DNA of 64,000 bases, taken from NCBI GenBank assembly GCA_902788175.1, contig CADAJF010000004.1, positions 16,623-80,622 of the forward strand. Direction: 5' to 3'. Shown piece by piece: positions 7,301 through 15,087 of this stretch. How positions within the stretch are numbered: position 1 is the first letter of the stretch; every line of letters starts with the position of its first letter. Made by a program: the position numbers and the translations under genes. The notes beneath the pieces were generated by a model, which worked only from the letters and a program-made list of their open reading frames with translations, searched no databases and had not been told where the DNA came from. This DNA comes from an uncultured Bacteroidia bacterium. GTDB taxonomy: Bacteria; Bacteroidota; Bacteroidia; Bacteroidales; UBA932.

Positions 7301-9277
7301 ATGATGAAAAGCATTTTGAATTATACGGCAGCTTTTGCTGCCATGCTGGCCGCCGCCTCCTGCCAGAAGGAAATGGAGCTGGCTCCGGAAGTGACGGCTC
7401 CTGAGGAGCCCGCCGTGAAGGAATACACCCTTAGCGTGAACGCGTCCAAGGGCGAGGATACCAAAGCGCTGTCCCTGGACGGGAAAACGCTGAACGTCAA
7501 GTGGGCCGATACCGACCAGGTGAGCGTATTCCCGGAAAGCTGGGCCACCCCGGCTATGGGCACCCTGACCGCTGCCGCCAGCGAGACCGGCAGCACCACC
7601 CTGACGGGCACCATTAGTCCGGAACCTTCCATCGGCGACAACCTGAATCTGCTCTTCCCCCGTGCCGAATGGAATTACACCGGTCAGAAGGGTATTCTGC
7701 TGAGCGATGACGGTTCCATTGAAAAGAAGTATGACTACGCTTTGGCCACGGTTGAGGTGGACGAGGTGACCGGCGGTGAGATTATCACCACGGCTCCGGC
7801 CAACTTTGACAGCCAACAGGCTATCGTGAGGTTCCGCCTGACCGATGGAACCGCCCCCATCGCCGTCAACAGCCTGAAAATCGCAGCGTCCAGTAATAAG
7901 TTGGTTACCAACAAAAGCTACCGTGGCGCCGGCAACAAGACGTATTACTATGGTAGCGGATACTACACGGTTACCGCTGGTTCGGGTGGCAACACGAATG
8001 AAAAACACGGAAACCTGGTTGACAACAATCTGAGCACCAAGTGGTGTCAAGATAAGCCCGGTGGTGGCTGGTATATCGAGTTCCACACCGCCAGCGCCAT
8101 TCAGGTGGACGGCTATATGCTTAGAACCGGTGATGACACTGGGCGATGGGGTCAGTGGACACGCAATCCCCAAGATTGGGTGCTGAAAGGCAAAAAGAAC
8201 AGCGGAGACAGCTGGGCCATCATCGATTCGAAGAGTGATAATCACGATATGCCCAACGCCGACAATACCGAGAAGGATTTCGATGTGGATGTTCCCGGTG
8301 AATACAAGTATTTCCGCCTTGAGATAAGCAACAACAGAGGAAATGGCGGAGCTATGCAGCTCTCGGAAATGCGGCTGTTCAGCTATGAATATTATGAGAT
8401 GGGCACCACCTATGGCGCCATTACCGTAACGCCCGATGACGCAGCCAGTGAACTCACCGTAGCCTTGCGCAACGAGAACGCCAGTGCCGACACATATACC
8501 CTGACGGCAACCGTCGGAAGTGGCACCTATACTTTCAGCAAGAGCGGCATTGCCTTTGAAAATGGCAAATACTACGACATCCGTGTGCCGATGAATCCGA
8601 AGAAAGTATCCTCTATTTCACTGAACAAGACCTCGGCCAGTCTGGCTATCGGAGGCACTGTAGAGCTGTCAGTTTCTAACGTTTCTCCTTCAGATGCCGT
8701 AGATAAAACTGTGACCTGGAGCAGCAGCAACTCATCCGTCGCCTCTGTCAATGCCTCTACGGGTGTGGTTACCGCAGTAGCCGCGGGCAGTGCTACCATC
8801 ACCGCTACCGCCCACGATGGCAGCGGCAAAACAGCCACTTGCTCAGTGACGGTTTATCCCGCAGGCACGATAGTCTGGGATAGCAGCAACATCAGTGACC
8901 TTTATGTCTCGGGCACTTCATCCTATACGAAGGAGGGCATCACGCTGAGTGCTAATGCCGACATGATTTTTGCCATGTGGTATGACGGATATAATAGTGG
9001 CATCCGCTTCAGCGCGAACGAATCCGGCGGCTTTACCTTTACGGCACCGACCGGCAAGACGTTCACAAAGATCGAGATGACGCTCAATGGCCCTGCTGGA
9101 TGGGACATGGCTGCTATGGAAAGTAAACTCGGCACTGGATGGTCGTATAGTGAAGATTATATGGCAGGAATATATAAAGTTACATGGACGGGCACTGCCG
9201 CCTCGGTAGACCTGCTGACGGGCGCTTCCGATTTCAGCGGCGAGTATGTGAAAAGCATCGCGTTCTTCGTACAGTAG
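7301..9277 (+). CDS. Lipoprotein with discoidin-like and BIG2 domains (cassette B)
   Basis: A 658-residue predicted lipoprotein. The signal peptide ends at LAAASC (Cys21), and the start at 7301 is set by GGAGG at 7291-7295 (7304 is an alternative ATG). The first 200 residues carry the GEDTKALSLDGKTLNVKWAD pattern of fimbrillin-like lipoproteins. Residues about 210-363 resemble an F5/8 type C (discoidin) carbohydrate-binding domain (NLVDNNLSTKWCQDKPGGGW ... KYFRLEISNNRG ... LSEMRLFSY). About 433-521 is a BIG2 Ig-like domain (SISLNKTSASLAIGGTVELS ... VTAVAAGSATITATA). The remaining 137 residues form a beta-rich end of unknown family. Probably a surface adhesin or glycan binder. It ends at a strong terminator (9297). 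Confidence 0.85.
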   Translation: MMKSILNYTAAFAAMLAAASCQKEMELAPEVTAPEEPAVKEYTLSVNASKGEDTKALSLDGKTLNVKWADTDQVSVFPESWATPAMGTLTAAASETGSTTLTGTISPEPSIGDNLNLLFPRAEWNYTGQKGILLSDDGSIEKKYDYALATVEVDEVTGGEIITTAPANFDSQQAIVRFRLTDGTAPIAVNSLKIAASSNKLVTNKSYRGAGNKTYYYGSGYYTVTAGSGGNTNEKHGNLVDNNLSTKWCQDKPGGGWYIEFHTASAIQVDGYMLRTGDDTGRWGQWTRNPQDWVLKGKKNSGDSWAIIDSKSDNHDMPNADNTEKDFDVDVPGEYKYFRLEISNNRGNGGAMQLSEMRLFSYEYYEMGTTYGAITVTPDDAASELTVALRNENASADTYTLTATVGSGTYTFSKSGIAFENGKYYDIRVPMNPKKVSSISLNKTSASLAIGGTVELSVSNVSPSDAVDKTVTWSSSNSSVASVNASTGVVTAVAAGSATITATAHDGSGKTATCSVTVYPAGTIVWDSSNISDLYVSGTSSYTKEGITLSANADMIFAMWYDGYNSGIRFSANESGGFTFTAPTGKTFTKIEMTLNGPAGWDMAAMESKLGTGWSYSEDYMAGIYKVTWTGTAASVDLLTGASDFSGEYVKSIAFFVQ

Positions 9278-9296
9278 CATCCCATCTCCTGAAATT

Positions 9297-9332
9297 TTCC
9301 GCCAACCCCTCCGGGCTGGCGGAATTTTTTTT
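9297..9332 (+). terminator. Intrinsic terminator of cassette B
   Basis: TTCCGCCA (9297-9304) pairs with TGGCGGAA (9317-9324) and is followed by eight T. It separates cassette B from radA, whose -7 box starts at the last T. Confidence 0.85.
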
Positions 9333-9339
9333 ACCTTTG
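9332..9339 (+). promoter_or_regulatory. -7 box of radA, very close to the start codon
   Basis: TACCTTTG ends only 6 bp before the ATG at 9346. Transcription should begin at or within a few bases of the start codon, so the radA mRNA would be nearly leaderless. Confidence 0.6.
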
Positions 9340-9345
9340 TAGGGT

Positions 9346-10716
9346 ATGGCAACAACGGTGAAAAAGACCAAGTCCGTGTGGTTTTGCTCCCACTGCGGCA
9401 ACGAATATTCCAAATGGATGGGCAAATGCCCTTCCTGCGGGGAGTGGAACACCCTGGTAGAGAAGGAGGTGGTCCTTGGCGGCGGCAAGGCCCCGCGCAT
9501 GGCCGTTCCCGGTGGCTCCTCAAGCCCCATGCCCCTGAAGGACGTCTCCACCTCGCAGGAAGACCGCCTTTCCCTTGGCAGCGCGGAAGTGGACCGCCTG
9601 CTGGGCGGGGGCATCGTGCGGGGCTCGCTGGTGCTGATGGGCGGTGAGCCGGGTATCGGCAAAAGTACCCTTTCCCTGCAGCTGCCCCTGCACAGGCCGG
9701 AGCTGAAAACCCTGTATGTCACCGGCGAAGAAAGCGTAAAACAGGTAAAAATGCGGGCCGACAGGCTGGGAGGCTCTCCCGATAACTGTCTCATTTACAG
9801 CCAGACGGACATGGGCGCCATCCTGGAACAGGCGGAGGCCGTGGCCCCGGACCTGATGATTGTGGATTCCGTGCAAACCATGTACTGCCAGCACGTGGAT
9901 TCCACCGCCGGCAGCGTGAGCCAGATCAAGGAAGTGGCCGCCCAGCTGCTGCGTTTTGCCAAATCCAGTGGCATTCCGGTCATTCTGATTGGCCACATTA
10001 CCAAGGAAGGTACCATTGCAGGGCCCAAGATCCTGGAGCACATTGTAGATGTGGTGCTGCAGTTCGAAGGGGAAAACCGCGGCGCCTACCGCGTGCTCCG
10101 CAGCATCAAGAACCGCTTTGGCTCCACCAGCGAGCTGGCCGTTTTCGAAATGACGGGGACCGGCCTGCGGGAAGTGGCCAACCCCTCGGAAATGCTCATT
10201 CCCCTGCACCAGGAAGGCCTTAGCGGAACGGCCATCAGCGCCATGCTGGACGGGAACCGGCCCTTCCTCTTTGAGGTGCAGGCCCTGGTTTCTTCCGCCG
10301 TATACGGAACTGCCCAGCGCAGTGCCACGGGCTTTGACGTGCGCCGGCTGAACATGCTCCTGGCGGTGCTGGAGCGCCGCGCCGGCTTCAAACTGGGGCA
10401 GAAGGACGTCTTCCTGAATATGGCCGGCGGTCTGCGCATCACAGACCCTGCCTGCGACCTGGCCGTCGTGTGCGCAGTCCTTTCCTCCACCTTCGACGCC
10501 CCCATCCCCTCCAATGTCTGCTTTGCCGGAGAGGTGGGCCTCAGCGGAGAAATCCGGCCCGTCTCCCAGGCCGCCCGCCGCGCTGTAGAAGCCGCCCGCG
10601 TGGGCTTCAAGCGCATTTTCTTAAGCTCCTACACCCACCTGGACGTAAAGCCCGAAGGCATAGAAGTAGTAAAAGTAGCCGACATTCCCGCCCTCGTCCG
10701 TGCCTTGTTCAAATAA
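9346..10716 (+). CDS. radA: DNA repair protein RadA (Sms)
   Basis: A 456-residue RecA-like branch-migration helicase that helps process recombination intermediates. It has the N-terminal zinc finger (CSHCGNEYSKWMGKCPSCGE, Cys14/17/28/31), Walker A GGEPGIGKST near residue 100, the RadA-specific KNRFGSTSEL motif, and a C-terminal Lon-like domain (AVLERRAGFKLGQKDVFLNM, CFAGEVGLSGEIRPV). Full length for the family, no defects seen. It stands alone between a terminator and the promoter of the next small gene. Confidence 0.97.
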   Translation: MATTVKKTKSVWFCSHCGNEYSKWMGKCPSCGEWNTLVEKEVVLGGGKAPRMAVPGGSSSPMPLKDVSTSQEDRLSLGSAEVDRLLGGGIVRGSLVLMGGEPGIGKSTLSLQLPLHRPELKTLYVTGEESVKQVKMRADRLGGSPDNCLIYSQTDMGAILEQAEAVAPDLMIVDSVQTMYCQHVDSTAGSVSQIKEVAAQLLRFAKSSGIPVILIGHITKEGTIAGPKILEHIVDVVLQFEGENRGAYRVLRSIKNRFGSTSELAVFEMTGTGLREVANPSEMLIPLHQEGLSGTAISAMLDGNRPFLFEVQALVSSAVYGTAQRSATGFDVRRLNMLLAVLERRAGFKLGQKDVFLNMAGGLRITDPACDLAVVCAVLSSTFDAPIPSNVCFAGEVGLSGEIRPVSQAARRAVEAARVGFKRIFLSSYTHLDVKPEGIEVVKVADIPALVRALFK

Positions 10717-10722
10717 AATTTG

Positions 10723-10730
10723 TATCTTTG
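10723..10730 (+). promoter_or_regulatory. Putative -7 box for the gene at 10823
   Basis: TATCTTTG matches TAnnTTTG and lies just after the radA stop. It would give a leader of about 85 nt that contains the C/G-rich repeat at 10749. Confidence 0.45.
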
Positions 10731-10748
10731 CAGGCGTATCCCCTATGA

Positions 10749-10793
10749 CAATAAGTCCCTCCCCCGAGGGGAGGGGTTTCGGGAGGGGGTAAC
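10749..10793 (+). repeat. C/G-rich dispersed palindromic repeat
   Basis: CCCTCCCCCGAGGGGAGGGG followed by a GGGAGGGGGTAACGT tail. Related copies lie at 36107-36262 and 60968-61012. It folds into a strong hairpin and would sit in the 5' leader of the gene at 10823. Confidence 0.6.
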
Positions 10794-10822
10794 GTTTACA
10801 TTTTTATTTATTTTTGAAAAAA

Positions 10823-11107
10823 ATGAATTTAAGAGACATCAAGAAAGACATCCAGTATGTGATTGGCGCATTCATCGATGACTGCACCGTTTTTCTGGAC
10901 ATCAACCCCGGCAAGAACGCAGACGAGATTACCACCCTCATCGACAAAGCCGTTGACCTGTACAATGAGCTCCGTGACAAGATTGTCTCCGCTCCCAAGG
11001 AAGGCGCCCGTGCGTACTACAAGGGCATCAGCCAGGAACTCTTTGAAAAGACGGACGCCCTCTATGAGGAGCTCAGCGCTTCCGTAAAGAAGGGCCTGGG
11101 CAAATAA
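10823..11107 (+). CDS. Small helical protein of unknown function
   Basis: A 94-residue soluble, mostly helical protein (MNLRDIKKDIQYVIGAFIDD ... LIDKAVDLYNELRDKI ... FEKTDALYEELSASVKKGLG). The ATG at 10823 is preceded by an A-rich stretch; a TTG at 10814 is a less likely start. No signal peptide, membrane segment or known motif. I recall similar small proteins in Bacteroidales genomes without an assigned role. A terminator follows at 11148. Confidence 0.75.
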   Translation: MNLRDIKKDIQYVIGAFIDDCTVFLDINPGKNADEITTLIDKAVDLYNELRDKIVSAPKEGARAYYKGISQELFEKTDALYEELSASVKKGLGK

Positions 11108-11147
11108 GCCTCTTCGGCAAACAACTAATAATCAACCCCATACCCTT

Positions 11148-11180
11148 TCCTCCCGGCCCACCCGCCGGGAGGATTTTTTT
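11148..11180 (+). terminator. Intrinsic terminator after the gene at 10823
   Basis: CCTCCCGGC pairs with GCCGGGAGG across a short loop and is followed by seven T. Confidence 0.85.
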
Positions 11181-11240
11181 ACTGCCCCTGTCATTCTCGG
11201 CCCGCTCCGTCATTCCCCGCTCTGACCGTGAATTCCCCGA

Positions 11241-11340
11241 TAGTCAAGTGTGTGACAGTCAGCCATTTATGAAAATCAATCGTTGCAAATTGCAACGATT
11301 GATTTCTGTAACAACCTGTGTATCAGACGGTTAGTCATCA
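11241..11340. repeat. Palindromic intergenic element, copy 1
   Basis: The core at 11273-11305 is a perfect palindrome of two 16-bp arms (AAATCAATCGTTGCAA) around one base. About 30 bp on each side is also related to the other copies, including a GGTTAGTCATC-like right end. It lies between convergent genes. Confidence 0.8.
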
Positions 11341-11383
11341 CGGATTTGGGGCCGATGGGAGATACCTGGGCGGGGGGCAGGGT

Positions 11384-11866
11384 TTAGCCTTGGCGCTGTA
11401 GCAGGGCGGTGGCCCAGACTTCGCAGCCTTCGCATCGGCCCACAAAGCCCAGGCGCTCGGTGGTGGTGGCTTTGACGGAAACGCGGTCCTCCTCCACGGC
11501 CAGGATGCCGGAGAGGGTGCGGCGCATATCGGCAATGAAAGGGGCCAGTTTGGGGCGCTGGAGAGCAATGGTAATGTCCACATTCCCAACTACATACCCC
11601 TTCTCATGCACCAGGGCCACTACGCGGGAGAGGAGGTCTTTGCTGTCCGCGCCCTTCCACTCAGGAGATGTGTCCGGAAACAGATGGCCGATATCCCCCA
11701 GCGCCAGGCAGCCCAGCAGGGCGTCGCAGAGCGCATGGATGGCTACGTCCCCGTCCGAGTGGGCCACGAAGCCCGTTTCAGAGGGGATGCGCACCCCGCC
11801 CAGCCACATGGGAAGGCCGGGCGCGAGCGCATGTACGTCGTATCCGTTACCAATACGGATGTCCAT
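11384..11866 (-). CDS. ispF: 2-C-methyl-D-erythritol 2,4-cyclodiphosphate synthase
   Basis: A 160-residue enzyme of the non-mevalonate isoprenoid pathway that cyclises CDP-methylerythritol phosphate to MEcPP with release of CMP. Signature residues are present: GNGYDVHAL (Asp/His metal ligands), FVAHSDGDVAIHALCDALLG (His and SDGDV), GDIGHLFPD, and the C-terminal KATTTERLGFVGR. Normal length. It lies 8 bp downstream of the nitroreductase gene and is probably cotranscribed with it, with no clear functional link. Confidence 0.96.
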   Translation of the reverse strand: MDIRIGNGYDVHALAPGLPMWLGGVRIPSETGFVAHSDGDVAIHALCDALLGCLALGDIGHLFPDTSPEWKGADSKDLLSRVVALVHEKGYVVGNVDITIALQRPKLAPFIADMRRTLSGILAVEEDRVSVKATTTERLGFVGRCEGCEVWATALLQRQG

Positions 11867-11874
11867 AGCCGGAA

Positions 11875-12492
11875 TCAGAGCATGGTCACTATCTGCTCCA
11901 GGGGCTTGCGGACGGAGTGGAGCTCCGTGGGCCGGCCTTCTCCGTCTGCGGGATAGCCAATGGCCAGGAGGGCATATACCCCGTGCTCACGCGTTTCCGG
12001 AAGGACTTCCCGGATTTTGCTGGGGTTGAAGTCCCAGATCCACATGTTGGCCAGACCGGCGTCCGTGGCCGTGAGCATCAGGTGGGTAAGGACGATGGCG
12101 GCGTCCGTCTTGGCGGCGTTGACACCGTCGCTTTCGCGGATCCAGGCTTCCTCGTTGCGGCAGCCCACAATCAGGACCATGGGGGCGCCATAGCAGGGAT
12201 GGACGCTCCGCAGGCGCGCAAGGGCTTCTTCGCTCTGGACCACCCAGATGCGGGTGGGCTGGAGGTTCTTGGCCGAAGGAGCCAGCCGCCCGGCTTCCAG
12301 GATCATGTTCAGCTTGGACTCCGGTACAGGGAAATTGCCAAAAGCGTGGCAGGAGTATCGGCTTTCCAGGATTTGCATGAAGGCATCCGAGCCAAAGTGG
12401 TACTTGGTTATCTTCTGGTGAACATCCGAGAAGTTGGCACGATTGGTAATCTTGCCGATGGTGCTGAAGCGGGATAAGAATTTCTTGATCAT
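11875..12492 (-). CDS. Nitroreductase family protein
   Basis: An FMN-dependent NAD(P)H oxidoreductase family protein of 205 residues. Family features are LESRYSCHAFGNFPVPESKL, LEAGRLAPSAKNLQPTRIWV (FMN phosphate site) and HLMLTATDAGLANMWI, with a GYPADG end. The conserved part starts only at about residue 39 (MQILESRYSCHAF), so the ATG at 12378 is an alternative start. The 38-residue leader is not typical and no ribosome site decides between them. Substrate unknown. Confidence 0.85.
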   Translation of the reverse strand: MIKKFLSRFSTIGKITNRANFSDVHQKITKYHFGSDAFMQILESRYSCHAFGNFPVPESKLNMILEAGRLAPSAKNLQPTRIWVVQSEEALARLRSVHPCYGAPMVLIVGCRNEEAWIRESDGVNAAKTDAAIVLTHLMLTATDAGLANMWIWDFNPSKIREVLPETREHGVYALLAIGYPADGEGRPTELHSVRKPLEQIVTML

Positions 12493-12519
12493 AGTCGGTT
12501 TAATTTTAGTCAGTTATGC

Positions 12520-14067
12520 TTACACGCCCATAATGGCCTTGACCAGGAAGTACACCAGCGGGATGGTGACGGCAAACACGCCAATCACATCCAGGATAAG
12601 GCCGGCCTTGATCATCTTGGTGATGGGGATGTAGCCGGAGGAATAGGTGATGGCATTGGGCGGGGTGGAAACCGGAAGCATGAAGGCCAGCGAGGTGCAG
12701 AGGGCCATAACCACGCAAACGGGCACAGGGCTGAAGCCCAGGGAGACAGCCGTAGCGATGGCGATGGGGCCCATCAGGTTGGCAACGGCCGTGTTGGAGG
12801 TGAGCTCTGACAGGAAAAGGGCGGTGACGGCAAACAGCGTCAGGAACAGATACTCTGAAGGCTGGCCGCCCAGCAGGCTGGTAAGGGATTCGCCGATCCA
12901 TTTGGACAGACCGGTAGAGAAGACCATTCCGCCGATAGCCAGACCGCCGCCGAAGAGCAGCAGCGTGCCCCAGTCGATGCCGGCCACGCCGTCCTTCCAC
13001 TTAAGGGTCATTTCTCCCTTCTTGATATCCGTGGGCATCAGGAACAGGAGCAGGCCGCCCACCATGGCGGCAATGGCCTCCGGGAAGTGCTTGTTGTAGG
13101 TTTTCAGGAGCTCCGGATCGATGGCATCCGGCGAAATGCCCTGGATGGCGTTGAGTACGCCGGGGAACACCCACAGGACTACGGCCACGATGAATGCGAT
13201 GAGCGTATTCTTCTGGGCGCGCGTCCAGTTGCCCAGGGCATTCTTGTGGTGCTGGATGAACTCCTGGGCACCCTCGATGTGCTTCACATCGGCGGGGAAC
13301 ATCTTCCACAGCACAAAGTAAGTAATCAGGAAATAGAGCACCATGGCAATCAGGCCCCAGGTCATCCAGTTGAAGAAGGTAATCTGGGGAGCCTCGGGGG
13401 CCAGTTCCCGGATAAAGCCAATCATGATAATGTTGGGAGGCGTGCCGATAGGCGTGAGCACGCCGCCGATGGAGCAGGCATACGCGGTCATGAGCATCAG
13501 GCCCGTGGCAAACTTATAGCTTCTGAGGTCTATCTGCTTGCCGTTGGCGGCCATCATCTCGCGGATGGCTTCCAGCAGGCCCAGGGCGATGGGGAACATC
13601 ATGGCAGCCGTGGCGGTGTTGCTGATCCAGCCCGAGCAGAGCATACACGCCAGGCCGATGGCCAGGAAGATGCGGCGCGGGGAGTCCCCCACCCATTTCA
13701 TGGACATGATGCCGTAGGCGATGCGTTTGTCCAGGCCGTTCACCATCATGCCCTTGGCGATGAGGAAACCGCCCATGAAAAGGAAAATCATGGGATTGGC
13801 AAAGGCCTTGAAGGCATCTGTGGCCGATACTACGCCAAAAATGACGCACAGGGTAGGGCCCAGCAGGGAGGTGACCGGGATGGGTACCGGCTCACAAATC
13901 CACCAGAAGGCCACGAAGGTGACGATGGCCAGCAGTTTGTGGGCTTCGGGGGTAAGGCCTGCGATGGGCGTGAAATACACCAGCAGGGCGCAGATGGGCC
14001 CGAAAATGGCTCCGACGATGTGTCTTCTGCGATCAAAAGACGACTCCTGTGTTGCTTTTGAGTTCAT
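12520..14067 (-). CDS. SLC13/DASS family sodium:anion symporter
   Basis: A 515-residue inner-membrane transporter with a dozen or so hydrophobic segments. The two SNT motifs of the divalent anion:Na+ symporter family are visible: ISNTATAAMMFPIAL in the first half and LTSNTAVANLMGPIAIA in the second. PIPVTSLLGP and PIGTPPNIIMIGF are also present. Members take up C4-dicarboxylates, citrate or sulfate with sodium; the substrate cannot be told here. First gene of a minus-strand group with a nitroreductase and ispF, and divergent from rsmE. Confidence 0.92.
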   Translation of the reverse strand: MNSKATQESSFDRRRHIVGAIFGPICALLVYFTPIAGLTPEAHKLLAIVTFVAFWWICEPVPIPVTSLLGPTLCVIFGVVSATDAFKAFANPMIFLFMGGFLIAKGMMVNGLDKRIAYGIMSMKWVGDSPRRIFLAIGLACMLCSGWISNTATAAMMFPIALGLLEAIREMMAANGKQIDLRSYKFATGLMLMTAYACSIGGVLTPIGTPPNIIMIGFIRELAPEAPQITFFNWMTWGLIAMVLYFLITYFVLWKMFPADVKHIEGAQEFIQHHKNALGNWTRAQKNTLIAFIVAVVLWVFPGVLNAIQGISPDAIDPELLKTYNKHFPEAIAAMVGGLLLFLMPTDIKKGEMTLKWKDGVAGIDWGTLLLFGGGLAIGGMVFSTGLSKWIGESLTSLLGGQPSEYLFLTLFAVTALFLSELTSNTAVANLMGPIAIATAVSLGFSPVPVCVVMALCTSLAFMLPVSTPPNAITYSSGYIPITKMIKAGLILDVIGVFAVTIPLVYFLVKAIMGV

Positions 14068-14166
14068 TGGTTTAGTTTATATTTTCCCGGGGGAAAAGAT
14101 AGCGTCTTACAAATACAAAGATATGATTTTTAAGCGACTTTCAAACAATATGCTCCAAAAATGTAG

Positions 14167-14174
14167 TAACTTTA
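14167..14174 (+). promoter_or_regulatory. -7 box of rsmE, at the start codon
   Basis: TAACTTTA is one base off TAnnTTTG and ends 5 bp before the ATG at 14180. This again predicts a nearly leaderless mRNA. Confidence 0.45.
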
Positions 14175-14179
14175 CAGGC

Positions 14180-14920
14180 ATGGAACTGTTTTATGCTTAT
14201 GAGGCCGGGAATGCGGTGTGCCGGCTGGACGCTGATGAAAGCGCCCACTGCGTGCGGGTACTGCGGCATCGTGCAGGGGACGAGATTGACGTCATGGACG
14301 GAGAGGGCACCCTCTACCACTGCCGGCTGACGGACGACAATCCCAAGGGGGTATCGGCCACCGTGTTATACAGCCGGGAAGGATTCGGCGGGCATCCTTA
14401 TCACCTGACCATCGGCTGCTGCCCTACCAAAAGCAACGAGCGCTTTGAGTGGTTCGTGGAAAAGGCCACGGAACTGGGCATAGACCGGATTGTACCGCTT
14501 ATCGGCGAGCACTCGGAGCGCAAAGTGTACAAGAGCGAGCGGGCTGCGCGCATAGCTCTGTCGGCAGCCAAACAGTCGCTCAAAGCGCGTATTCCGGAGA
14601 TTACGGAGCCTGTGCGCGTGAAGGATTTCCTGCGGGAAGGCGGCGCTTCGCTTCGGCTTATCGCCTACTGCTTTGAGGACCCTTCCGTTCCCCGTATCGG
14701 CATCAGGGAGGCGCTGGAGAAAGCGTTTCCCGCCGGGGCGCATTGCAGCATGCCGGAAATCTGCGTCCTGATTGGACCGGAGGGAGATTTTTCCCCGGAA
14801 GAGGCAAGCCTTGCCCTGCAGCACGGATACCTCCCCGTTCACCTTGGCCCCTCCCGCCTAAGAACCGAAACCGCCGCCGTCACCGCCACCACCACCGTCT
14901 ATCTCCACTTTCAACCGTAA
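14180..14920 (+). CDS. rsmE: 16S rRNA (uracil-1498-N3)-methyltransferase
   Basis: A 246-residue SPOUT-class methyltransferase that modifies U1498 of 16S rRNA. The N-terminal PUA-like part has HCVRVLRHRAGDEIDVMDGE. The catalytic part has KSNERFEWFVEKATELGIDR, the knot glycines in CVLIGPEGDFSPEEASLA, and LGPSRLRTETAAV at the end. The ATG at 14180 matches the family start; the frame stays open upstream but without homology. The gene runs alone between the SLC13 gene (divergent) and a palindromic element. Confidence 0.95.
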   Translation: MELFYAYEAGNAVCRLDADESAHCVRVLRHRAGDEIDVMDGEGTLYHCRLTDDNPKGVSATVLYSREGFGGHPYHLTIGCCPTKSNERFEWFVEKATELGIDRIVPLIGEHSERKVYKSERAARIALSAAKQSLKARIPEITEPVRVKDFLREGGASLRLIAYCFEDPSVPRIGIREALEKAFPAGAHCSMPEICVLIGPEGDFSPEEASLALQHGYLPVHLGPSRLRTETAAVTATTTVYLHFQP

Positions 14921-14924
14921 TACA

Positions 14925-15020
14925 TAAGCGTCTGATTCACAGCCGTTTCCTAAAATCAATCGTTGCAAATTGCAACGATTGATTTTTATAAGTCGCTGAC
15001 TGTTAGGCGTTTGGCTATTC
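14925..15020. repeat. Palindromic intergenic element, copy 2
   Basis: Core at 14953-14985 is identical to copy 1 (arms AAATCAATCGTTGCAA). Flanks carry GCGTCTGATTCACAGC on the left and GCTGACTGTTAGGCG on the right. It lies between rsmE and the P-type ATPase gene, upstream of the latter's promoter. Confidence 0.8.
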
Positions 15021-15057
15021 GGGCCGATTTTGCAACTGGGTTGCATAAAAGGGTTTG

Positions 15058-15065
15058 TACCTTTG
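15058..15065 (+). promoter_or_regulatory. -7 box of the metal ATPase gene
   Basis: TACCTTTG, 22 bp before the ATG at 15088. Its position rules out the in-frame TTG at 15055 as start. No metal-sensor operator was recognised. Confidence 0.55.
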
Positions 15066-15087
15066 CGGTGAGAAAAAACGCACTGCT

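Noticed and set aside
13721-14179. N-terminal extension of rsmE
   Set aside because: The extension is antisense to the SLC13 gene, and a -7 box lies just before ATG 14180.
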